This document shows positions 49,146 through 59,299 of a stretch of DNA of 64,000 nt, one piece after another. Within the stretch, counting starts at the first letter, position 1. Each line of letters opens with the position of its first letter. The position numbers were made by a program, and so were the translations under genes. Origin of the DNA: Diphasiastrum complanatum. Taxonomy: Eukaryota > Streptophyta > Lycopodiopsida > Lycopodiales > Lycopodiaceae. The notes beneath the pieces were generated by a model. The model was given only the letters and a program-made list of their open reading frames with translations, searched no databases and was not told the DNA's origin. Location of the stretch: NCBI GenBank assembly GCA_029204225.1, contig CM055099.1, positions 50,397,866-50,461,865 on the forward strand, read 5' to 3'.

Positions 49146-50248
49146 TTTTACAAGTAGAGGTGAGGAAGTCCTCCAAATCCAAGGTAGAGCCTCCAAATGT
49201 CCTCCAAGAAATCTGCAAGCTTCAAGATGCTCCCCAACTCCAAGCTAGGATGCCTCCACCTGCAAGTAAGGATCTGCAAGCCTCCAAGGATGTCTCCTCC
49301 ACTTGTGTCCCTACTCTTTAAACACAAAGAAAGATAACAAGCTGGCCTCAAGTATTCACCACCCAACCATAGCTAGATCCAAGCTCCAAGCAAGACCTAT
49401 CTAGCACCCCCTTGCTAACCATAAACAAATCACAAGCATACCACTAGACTCCATAGCATACTCAAGATCCAAACCCTACTTATGTCCCATACCATAAGCA
49501 AGATCCAAACCTTAAGCATACTACCACAAGAAAGCACTCTACACACTAGTAGCAACACTAGAGCATAAGCAAAGCAAACAAGAGAGATCTCCCCCTCCCA
49601 ATGGGCACCCTACTACCCTCATATAGATGGCCCATGGACCCCTCCAATGCACAATGGAGTTCCATGCTGATCTAATGAGAGAGAGAGAGAAGCCTAGGGG
49701 AGTTAAAGAATCTCCAAGAGCCTCCATAGGCTTATGGAATGTCAAGAGACTCCTTCCATAACCTATGACTCTTTGAATGCCTTTCTTGTGGGAGTTGGGA
49801 ACTCAATGGACACTTTAGAAGGGCGCCCTCCTACTAGGTCCCATTGCCCAAGTTGTGCAAGTATACTTTGGTCCTAGACCAATAAAGTCATATGGTTCAA
49901 GGTTGAGGCCCAAGGTTTAGAAAAATAGTCATCCAATGACTTTCTAACACCTCTCTAGTTTCCATACCTCCATCCAAGGCATAGACACCTACTTGCCCTT
50001 AACCAAGGACACTAGTACCTTAATCTAAGACACCTACCCTTAATACTAAGGGTACCCCTTATCCAAGGGTCACGTGACTCCATACCTCCGACTAAGGTAT
50101 AGTCACTTGCTTGTCCTTATCCAAGGGCACATATCCTTATTTCTAAGGACACATACCCTTAATCCTAAGGGTACCTTGCCATTTAGCCCCCAACAGTAAA
50201 TGGACTAATAGGGGTCTGAAGTACTGCTAGTTACATAGGTATGTAACA
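49146..50248 (-). repeat. Gypsy B LTR, most complete copy (1103 bp)
   Basis: Bounded on the left by the primer site and on the right by GTAACA and the pyrimidine tract TTCCTTCCCCCT. On the minus strand it begins TGTTACATACC and ends CTTGTAAAAG, so the 3' end is not the canonical CA. It serves as 5' LTR for the pol to its left and 3' LTR for the integrase to its right. Confidence 0.8.
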
Positions 50249-50379
50249 TTCCTTCCCCCTAAACTTAAATTTCTTCTTGCAGGAAAAAAATTGAAAAACT
50301 CTTCTGGAGATCAGCCTCCTTTTCCCAGGTATTCTCTTCTTCTAATTTGCCCCTCCACCTGACTAAAAAAATTCCCGAA

Positions 50380-51189
50380 GCACTCTATTCCTTAGAGTTT
50401 TCTGCCGGCCAGCTATTAATCAATCGCCTCAGGTTCAGGTGGTCCACTTACGGACTCATTACGAAGAAGCTCCAAGGTCTAGTTTGTATGCGACCTTGTT
50501 TATCACTTGGATAACCTTAAAAGGACCGCAATACCTAGGTGCCAACTTTGCACACTTTCCAGTTTTCAAGTTCCTAGAGTGATTAGGAACCCTCAAAAAC
50601 ACCCAGTCATTGACCATGAATACCTTGTGCTTTCGAAATAGATCAGCATAGTGCCTTGCCCTGTCTTAGACACTACTTATGCTATCTTTAATCAGCTGTA
50701 ACATTTCTTGCATATCCACAAAGAAACCAGCTGCGGCTTGCACCCGTAGGTTTTTCATGCCAACACTAATTGGTGATCGAAGTTGAAAACCATACATAAG
50801 CATGAAAGGGCTGAATCTGGTCGCTGAATGTTTTGCACTATTATATGCAAATTTCACCAGTGGAAGGTACTGTTCCCAATCAGACTGCCGATGGCCCACA
50901 TATGCTCGAAGCATATCCTCAATCGTTTGATTGGTCCTTTCTGTTTGACCGTATGATTCCATATAATTTGTAGAACTCAAACTTAAAGTTGTTTTCAACT
51001 TTTCAAATACTGCTTGCCAAAAATTCCTTGTGAATTTTGGGTCACGATCACTAACAATATTGCAAGGCAGCCCGTAGAGTCGAAAAAGCTTCTCAACAAA
51101 CAATTGAGTTAGTTCTGAAGCTTTAACAGTAGTTTTCGTTGGGATAAATTGAGCAAACTTCGTAAGTTTGTCAACAATGACCCAAACCT
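50380..51189 (-). pseudogene. Gypsy B integrase core and C-terminus
   Basis: Frame 50,666-51,199 carries VWVIVDKLTKFAQFIPTKTT (core strand 1 with catalytic Asp), NIVSDRDPKFTRNFWQAVFE (second Asp) and YGQTERTNQTIEDMLRAYVG (catalytic Glu). The sequence between 50,380 and 50,660 continues in other frames with the C-terminal region. At about 51,185 it changes into a Copia gag fragment. Confidence 0.85.
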
Positions 51190-51368
51190 CTTTTATCAAA
51201 TGTCTTGCTATCTACTTCAATGGGTAGTTGTCTCTCATCTCCTATGACAATATTCCACAACTCTTTATCTATTAGGATGCTTTCAATTTTATACTTCCAT
51301 ATTGAATAGTTGGATATGCCTTTCAGCTTGCTAGATTCACTCATAATTGCCTTGTCAAAATAGCTCAA
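51190..51368 (-). pseudogene. Copia gag N-terminal fragment
   Basis: Reads SKLKGISNYSIWKYKIESIL then IDKELWNIVIGDERQ, the DUF4219/UBN2 start of a Copia gag of a family different from the others here. It abuts the Gypsy integrase with no LTR between them. Confidence 0.75.
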
Positions 51369-53102
51369 AAATGCAATTGTAGGCTAAATAAGGCCTTCTA
51401 AGCACAATGTCAATGTCCAAGCTTGATAATTTTGGTCTTTCAAATTTTTTTACCAAGCCTTCCTTGTCAATTAGGTGGCAAGTTTGCGAACAAAAAATCT
51501 GCAAAACACAAAGTGCCTTTTACCTCACATTCTCCACTACGAGATCCCTTATAGGGACAAATTATTTTAGAGAACCACTGAACACTTTCTTCACATTTAA
51601 CACTTTATTTTTGCCTACCGTACTTGTAGCTATGGGTTGGGTGCCTTTAGTTTGGATGTAATAATAGCCTTTGGTTTGGTGGTCACAACCTTTTGTTTGG
51701 TCACTTTAAGCCCCAAAACCAATAATATGAGCTTTTTGAACTGGAACTTCAAAGTAAAGTTTTTTACATGCTTTCTTTAAAATTTCTGACAACTTGATCC
51801 TATATATAAGATGTGTTATAATGGTTTACACAAGAAAGAGACACGAGAGAAATTTTTTTAAAGAGAAATAACTTATTAGTTAATGATAAGAAAATAGTTT
51901 TAACTAACCTCTTAGAAAAACTTCAATTAAATAGATATTCTATTTTTTCCAAATAGAAAGTGGTACATCACAAGGAGCTTTGCATTACATAGGGCATTAG
52001 AATCATTGAAATAGAAGAAGAACAAAGATTGCATCCTAAAAGAATTAATAAATTTGAAAAATTTATTTTTAATGCTCAAACTCACCTAGGAGTGACACTT
52101 ATTCTTTAGCAAATAATCAAACTGCCAACACAACAAAGCTAAAAAGATGAAAATTACAAAATAGAGATGTGTTATGATGGTTTGAATCAAAAAAATATTC
52201 TACCTTCCATACATAAAAAAAGATCAAAATCACAAAATAAATACATAATAGAAATGTTTAATTAAATTGTCGATAAGTTTTTTTTGTAATTCACGTAAAA
52301 AGGTTTATAATAAAAAAAGAAAACAAACAATTTCATAGATCTAGGTTAGATTTACATAAGTTTATTTTAAAAAGATTACACACATACACAAAATTGATGT
52401 AAGTATGCATGTGTGTGTGTGCACGCGCGCGTGTGCACGCATGCATTTACACACACAAATCTTGCTAATACCAAAGACTTTTTACTTAGATGTCCCTTGG
52501 GTAGGTTTTGAGCCCAACTTCATGAGGACATTGACACATAATAGATCCAATTGAACTACAATGAGGGACAAAGTTATGAGATTTCCAACTAGTTGAAAGC
52601 ACCATAAAGTATTGCATGCTTTAGGTAGATTAGCTAGCATGCAACAAGTTAGAGACTATCGATGCTTGGACATAGGAGAAACTTACAAAAAGAGTTTAGG
52701 TGCTTGTGATTATTTTTATAGGTCTAATGTTGGATAATACAAATTTATTAAGAGTTTGGAATATAGTGGTTGGCTTCCAAAAAAGTAAAAATGCATGAGC
52801 ATTTCGAGAGAATCCTATTGTTAAATGTTTGATAAGTAATGCATGTCAAGCTGTCGAGCCATAGCAATAGATATCAATGATTAATGACGTGTCACAAAAC
52901 TACTATAAAATTTTCACAATCTGAATACACGAGGTACTTTGACAATTTTACCACCCATATCGACATCCAGAGCAATTTCTTAAAACATGGGCCATTCATG
53001 TACCTAACGTTATACAAGGGATTTGGATAAGGGTGGAAAGGATGTATAGGAGGAGCCCACAAACTTGAAATTGGGATGATGTACAATGTGAATATATAAT
53101 GT
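51369..53102. other. AT-rich intergenic DNA, no gene recognised
   Basis: Short open frames only. The one notable structure is the alternating purine-pyrimidine tract at 52,403-52,446. Confidence 0.5.
52403..52446. repeat. 44 bp alternating purine-pyrimidine tract
   Basis: An unbroken alternation that runs GTATGCATGTGTG, then GCACGCGCGCGTG, then CACGCATGCAT. The CG/CA-rich centre is the sequence type with the highest Z-DNA tendency, and the tract is nearly self-complementary. Confidence 0.9.
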
Positions 53103-53301
53103 AATCAATGTTATCTAACTATTTGGTTGGTAACTTGAGATTGCGCATTGATCTTACCACAAATAAAGGTCAAAGAAGTTCACGTTACCTTTGTGTAACA
53201 TCATTAATCAATGTTATCTATCTTCATTGGCTTGACAACTTGACATTGCCTTGTGACATTACCATAAATAAAGGCTACAAGAGAGACCATTCCCCTATGT
53301 A
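53103..53301 (+). repeat. Tandem duplication, about 103 bp period
   Basis: Both units start AATCAATGTTATCTA and share TTACCA-AAATAAAGG, with many differences (53,103 and 53,206). Confidence 0.75.
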
Positions 53302-53510
53302 AGAGTTGTGTGAAGATATTATTATATTTTACCAAAAACAATCATAAGATTCAAAGAAACATATCTCTAAAATTATTGGCTATAAACATCTCTATGCACC
53401 ATAAATGTCATGTAGGTTGTTTAAGCATTTAGAGGCATATTATGGAAATTATCGACCAGACCTCTCATCAAGCTATGGTAGTGCAAGATAAGAGAGAATG
53501 TTCCATAGTT

Positions 53511-54230
53511 CCTTCATATCACACATTACTAAGGTTAATATGTGTAGTAAGAATATTGCCCAAAAAAACACACGTAAGAAGTCCAAATATCCATCCAGTT
53601 GTTCATTGTCTGATTACTTCTAGAGGGCTCCATGTTTTTAGAGCAAGAAATTACAGTTAATGAAGTTGCAAGAACAAGATTAGGCTGAATATTACAATGA
53701 ATAATGAGGGTACCAAAATTCGTTTTTCATCGTATTCAAGATATGGGCTAGCACATATCAAGTACTTATGTATAATAGGCCGCCAAATTTTGTGTATAAG
53801 ACTTTTACAAACTCGAATGGATTTGTTTTTTAGCTCAAAAACTTAAGAAAAAGTTTAACTTACATTTGCACCTTCATATCACACATTACTAAGGTTAATA
53901 TGTGTAGTAAGAATATTGCCCAAAAAAACACACGTAAGAAGTCCAAATATCCATCCAGTTGTTCATTGTCTGATTACTTCTAGAGGGCTCCATGTTTTTA
54001 GAGCAAGAAATTACAGTTAATGAAGTTGCAAGAACAAGATTAGGCTGAATATTACAATGAATAATGAGGGTACCAAAATTCGTTTTTCATCGTATTCAAG
54101 ATATGGGCTAGCACATATCAAGTACTTATGTATAATAGGCCGCCAAATTTTGTGTATAAGACTTTTACAAACTCGAATGGATTTGTTTTTTAGCTCAAAA
54201 ACTTAAGAAAAAGTTTAACTTACATTTGCA
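53511..54230 (+). repeat. Perfect 360 bp tandem duplication
   Basis: Units 53,511-53,870 and 53,871-54,230 are identical at every base I compared, from CCTTCATATCACAC to TTACATTTGCA. The flanks differ. Confidence 0.97.
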
Positions 54231-54401
54231 CTTTCAATTCATCCAGGTGCTCTGGTTTTCTTTGTATTCCAGAGGCACTTTCAGAGACAAAATATGCACT
54301 TGGACTTCTTTCTCCATCATTCCAAAACGCTATTATGTTCTCTCCACAAAAAAACTGGCAATTCTCTATCAAAAGACACCTCACACCTGCTCATTACGCA
54401 A

Positions 54402-54516
54402 GGGAAGGCCCTCTTCCCCTCTGGCCTTCTACCTACTCGGGATGCCCTTGAGCTCCTGTCCTCGGAGGGCAGTGTGCCCTCCCATGGCAGAAGGCTCTCC
54501 AGGGAGGGCCTTTCCC
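54402..54516. repeat. GC-rich hairpin
   Basis: GGGAAGGCCCTC (54,402) pairs with GAGGGCCTTTCCC (to 54,516), CTGGCCTTCT with AGAAGGCTCTCCAG, and an inner GGAGGGC-AGTGT-GCCCTCC gives a second stem. It stands out in AT-rich surroundings. Open frames across it are probably not genes. Confidence 0.7.
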
Positions 54517-54859
54517 CCACAAAAAGAAATGGAGTCTAGGGGCCATCGTGTACAACCTAATGTGCGTCGACTCAAATCTTACATAAGTCAATGGTCCAAA
54601 TTGAGTTTGAGGACGTTACCTAGGGCATAATAAGGGAATCTCATTTTTCTATAGAATTAAATAGCTATAACTTTTAGCCCTCAGAATATAGATTTCTCAA
54701 TGAATCTAATCGTGCCAAGCCAAAAAGCCACATCTCGTCCTCCGGGTTGTGGAGATTGTCTATGCACAAAGGCACATATCAGATGCACGACCTAGCCCTC
54801 ATAGATGGAAATCATGGACATAAATTTTTTTGTAAAAGATTTTCATGGTATATTATGCA

Positions 54860-55146
54860 CAGTAATGGGTGTTTGGCGGCCCATGGTAATGATATAAAGG
54901 CTTATTCTCTCGTCTTACTGCATCTAAACAAAAGGACTTGCCATGATATCCTTAAATGGGCTTCCAAACACCCGTTATCTAATATTTGCAAATTGCATGC
55001 CAATTCTAGCTACTACTATGTCATTGTGCCAAGTTGATAGGATGAGCTGGTATATTATTACGATGGGCAGACAAACACCCATCATCTAGTCCATAATTGC
55101 CAATTGCATGACAATTCTAGCAAACATTATGTCATCATTTGACAAG
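54860..55146. repeat. Direct and inverted repeats around a GGGTGTTTGG motif
   Basis: 54,957-55,034 and 55,060-55,146 are diverged direct repeats (CAAACACCC, ATTGC-AATTGCATG-CAATTCTAGC). The segment at 54,860-54,883 (AATGGGTGTTTGGCGGCCCAT) is an inverted copy of the start. Confidence 0.6.
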
Positions 55147-55216
55147 TAGCATATGTAATTTGCACCTATGTACATGAAACATTCCTAAAATTTGTGTGCA
55201 TGCATGTGTGTGCAAT

Positions 55217-55217
55217 G

Positions 55218-55312
<95 letters not shown>

Positions 55313-55529
55313 TAAGATGTTATGGAGAAAACACGTTTCAGAGCTTTTCATTGGTCCACGTGTGATTAGGGTTCTTTCAATTTATCCCATAAAACTAATG
55401 TCATTTTGATTGAAACACTATTTATACCATGAGTGTTCTGGAATTATGCAAAACATAACCTTCAAGATGAAAAGTGTGAAAAGTTAGGTTCCTCTAAGAT
55501 TAGGGTTTGGGGGAGGAGAAATAGCAATA

Positions 55530-55617
<88 letters not shown>

Positions 55618-55827
55618 CACGTTGTTATACAAAAAAAGCAAATCTTGAAATTCTATTGGGCCATGTGTGCCCTAAAATGTCAATGATGGCGGGCAGCAAT
55701 TGAAGGTGACGTTGCAAATGACAACGGGCAGTTTTTTGGAATGTTGCGTTTTTGAAACTTTCGTAGAGAGAGAAAGATTTGGAAAGTTATGTAGAGAGAG
55801 AAACATATATATATATATATATATATG

Positions 55828-55895
<68 letters not shown>

Positions 55896-55978
55896 CAATG
55901 ATTTTTCATTTTTTAGGGTTTTAAGGGTTAGGGGTTTTTTAGGGTTTAGGGATGAGAAATAGCCATAATTGAGGTGTT

Positions 55979-56042
<64 letters not shown>
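55217..56042. repeat. Cluster of four GA arrays with TA or TG runs
   Basis: (TG)n-(GA)n at 55,217-55,309; (TA)n-(GA)n at 55,530-55,614; (AT)n then (GA)n at 55,805-55,892; (GA)n at 55,980-56,042. The spacers resemble each other (AGGGTTTGGGGGAGGAGAAAT at 55,502 and AGGGTTTAGGGATGAGAAAT at 55,935), so the cluster grew by duplication. Telomere-like AGGGTTT words lie at 55,913-55,949. Confidence 0.9.
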
Positions 56043-56044
<2 letters not shown>

Positions 56045-57990
56045 CTAGGCCTTCAAAGTGCACCCATTAGTAGATGCACTACAAGATGTGTGGTCATTGT
56101 GGACATGGAGAGCTCCTTTGAAAAGGATGTTTCTTGGACATGCAAAGACACCTTTGGGATTGCAAGGACGGTTTGGAGCATGAGCCATCCCCTAGGAACT
56201 TGAACCTTCTAGTACCCCTACAATTTGAAGTAATGTACTTTGTCTCTAGGTCCATCTCAAGATATTTGGGGGGTGGTGTGAGGGGGAGCTCAATGGGGGA
56301 GAAGGTGAAGAGGATTGAATTGCTTGCAGAGTCAGCTTTTTGAAAGGATCGAGCAATTCTGAAGCAGGTCAAGGAGCTGCTGGATCAGTTATGAATGCAA
56401 TGACAACGTAAAACAGAATTGCAATGCCCGATCTGACTGCTGTTCCAGGACGTGGATAGTGCCCACTGCCCCCAAAGAAAAATGAGAAAATATGCTGAGA
56501 AATCAGGAGCTGGAATGATGTCCTCGTTAGATTATCGTCAAAACGAAGAAGCTTGATGCATTGTTCGGTGAAGTGTGAAGACAGAGCTAAAGATGAAAGA
56601 CAAACATGTCACTTCTGTAGCGATTGCGGTGGAGGATTTAGGAAATTCCGTGATTTCTAAAGGTAAGAAGCAGTGCTGTCACTTGGTCGAATTCATAGCT
56701 AAGCGCTCATGATTTCTAAGGTTCCATTTGCGGTGTTAGAGTAGTGACTTGGTCCTTGTCGAATGCAATATACATAATCAGAATACTACTAATGCGATCA
56801 CCTTAGTTTACGTAGATTTCATCCATTGTTTGTAGTCAACCTGATCCCTAGTTCAATCCAAGCTAGCTTCACAAAAATGCCTATGCTTGAAGCTCTGTGT
56901 CAAAGTCAAGAAATTCAATGTCATTAGTGAGGGGAACTCACAGAAGCAAACAAATCTACATACAGTAGCTGAATTAGGAGTAGTTGTACAGAGACAAATT
57001 TCTTATGTAAAGCGAGCTTCCACTCCGTAATTAGCCTACAGTTACGGTTTTTCTGAGAGCACATGTTCCTAAGCTCTTCTCAATCGACTGCGTTCACCAT
57101 TCGCCATTATGGGGTTCTTGCTTTTAGAGGTGAGAACATGCATGATTGCCTTCTCGGAATGACCTGTTCAACTGCCTTGACAATACGGATTGTATCTGAA
57201 GGTCATTACTCCTGTAACTCGACCTCTGAAAGGATGCCTACTTATTCGATTGAGGCACAGATTTTTTTGGAATGTGTAGCAGCGTGAAACTCTAATTGCT
57301 CAATTATTGCTCTCCTGGACTATAAGAACGAAGATAAGGGCAACAGTGGAAAAAGAAGTGAATGCTTGGCAAATGTTCGTGAAGATTGCGATGATGTGCG
57401 TTATTCATGCAACTGCTTCTCGGACACATGCATGATCCAATTACACAAAAAAGATGAATGCCCTTTACAGTGACCGAAATACACTCCTCCAAGCAAGGAA
57501 TAAAGAACTTCACAATAACTCTTGGTTTGTTCTGTTGAGTTGGAGCTCAAGGAATGGCAAGAAATTCATCCTCCTTTGTGCCAAAAAAGGGCTTGCCAGA
57601 AGATCTATAAGCCACTGTTCTTGTAGCAAATTAATAGGGAAAATAAAACATACCCACCTGGAAGGACGTGAAGCAAGCTCATATTGTAATTGTCGCTCTA
57701 TAATTTGAAATGGAACATAGCAGCACTGAGCCAACTTAAACAATGATTGCCTTTGTGAGAAATGAGGCAGCACAATGTGAGTCTTTGTGCTTTTAGAAAG
57801 TGTTCAAAGAGTTGTATATTCTTGCCTGTGATGTCTGAAGGCTAAAGGCAATACAGAATGTGATTTTCATGTATGCATCACTCAAAACAACAGGTGCTCA
57901 CAGGCAAAAAATGTGCTGATTTATGATGAGATGGAAACAATAGCAAGTGGACTGTAGGTAGCCTGGTCCTGACTGACACTTGTGGTTGAC

Positions 57991-58038
<48 letters not shown>

Positions 58039-58584
58039 AACCACATGCACCAATTTTCCAGTGACCATCCGGGATGTGCCAGAGTTTTGGATGCTGAGAG
58101 CGCGCCCTGGTTCTAGGATGTGCAAAAGGATGTTACGGAATGTGCTAGGACATCCCGGAACTTAGCCTTCTATTAGTAAATATTAGCCTATAATTTGACC
58201 TCTTTGTAGGCTAAGCTTATCTAAGTTGGGTTCTAGATAGGGGGAGGGGAGGTCGTAACCAGTGGTGCACTGTGGAAGTTATGAGGCTTACATTAATCTA
58301 GCAATTGGATGCTCCTAATGCAGATGGCCTTAGTTCTAGAAATGAAAAGCTCAATGGGGACACCAATCGTAGAAAGCTAAAAGGAAAAGAGACAAGCTGA
58401 GTGTGCATTGATGCAGAATAGCTTCACCATGCAGTTTTTTTGCCGCTCAGTATTCTAAATTAAGTTGAGCTCAAGTATCAACGTTTTAATGATTGACCCA
58501 GCCATTTACGATCTGACAATTTATGTGAGTCATGTATTAGATTGCTCAATTATAAGGTACTGGCAGACTTAAAATCCTATTTGG
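56043..58584. other. Upstream region of the carrier gene, no gene recognised
   Basis: No domain seen in short frames of either strand. It presumably contains the promoter and leader of the carrier gene. A (GA)n array is at 57,994-58,036. Confidence 0.4.
57994..58036. repeat. (AG)n microsatellite, 43 bp
   Basis: Uninterrupted AG run about 550 bases upstream of the carrier start codon. Confidence 0.95.
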
Positions 58585-59162
58585 ATGGCAGAAGGAGCAT
58601 TGCAAGAGCACAAGGGTTTCACAAAGTGGAGGCACAACAATGTAACGATGTTTGTGCTTGCTGGTATCAGCAACATGTGTGCCGCTGCTATCACAAATCC
58701 TGTCAACGTTGTCAAAGTTAGAATGCAACTTGATGGTGCACTTTTTTCCCCACAGGTTTGCAATCTATATGCAAGTTTCTAGTAGGTCAAGACTTCCTGT
58801 TTTTATCAGGTTGTCAAGTACCGCAATACTTTGAAAGCCTTAGATCAAGTAGGTGTAAGAAGGTTTGATATTGAGGTTAACTTGTTATGTCTGTGCTGTA
58901 TGCAAAGATGCTGGCTCTCAATCTTTTGTAACACATTGTGAAACATGTGCACATGTACCACGTCAATCTGCAAATGCAAACCTGTCAGTTGAATCTGGTG
59001 TGACTTGTGCAGAATCAGAATTATCCAGGTCTTATCAGGGGCATTATCCGTGTTGCAAAGGAGGAGAACGTTTTGAGTTTATGGAAAGGGACAGGGGCAG
59101 CATTACTGAGAGAGGCCTCCTATTCCAGCATTAGAATGGGAGCATATGAACCTCTGAAGAAG
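58585..59162 (+). CDS. Mitochondrial carrier (SLC25) family protein, 5' exons only
   Basis: Predicted exons 58,585-58,755, 58,810-58,848 and 59,013-59,162, all phase 0 with GT-AG borders, give 120 codons (the small middle exon is the least certain). Residues 17-50 (RHNNVTMFVLAGISNMCAAA) form the first membrane helix of a SLC25 carrier, followed by the signature NPVNVVKVRMQ, where the usual acidic residue of PX[DE]XX[KR] is Asn. Exon 3 (NYPGLIRGIIRVAKEENVLS, LWKGTGAALLREASYSSIRM) is the matrix loop and second helix of repeat 1. This resembles the uncoupling/dicarboxylate-type subgroup of inner-membrane metabolite carriers. Repeats 2 and 3 are not found in the remaining 4.8 kb, so the gene either continues past the window through a huge intron or is a truncated pseudogene. 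Confidence 0.65.
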
Positions 59163-59299
59163 GTAAGCCAATGCTGGAAAGGAATGAGCTTTAGATTAAC
59201 TTACTTAAGGATGCAGATGTTCCTGTTAGTTATAGTTGGATTTTAAACGATTCTGTAGGTATTATAGAAATAATAAAGTTTTTCAACTCCTCTCGTACT

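Larger units (their letters stand above)
44589..51189 (-). mobile_element. Rearranged array of Gypsy family B elements
   Basis: From left to right: LTR piece (44,589-45,357), integrase C-terminal part (45,400-46,090), LTR start (about 46,102-46,265), inverted LTR pieces (46,266-47,400), small integrase bits and LTR end (47,437-47,660), RNase H and RT (47,700-48,995), leader and primer site (49,134-49,145), complete LTR (49,146-50,248), integrase (50,380-51,189). The complete LTR is joined to pol ends on both sides, so two minus-strand elements share it. Several junctions fall inside genes. Confidence 0.8.

Noticed and set aside
54226-54630. 134-codon plus-strand frame
   Set aside because: Its middle is the GC-rich hairpin, where stops are rare by composition; no domain recognised.
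55912-55950. Interstitial telomere tract
   Set aside because: Only a few imperfect AGGGTTT words; too short and irregular to call a telomere array.
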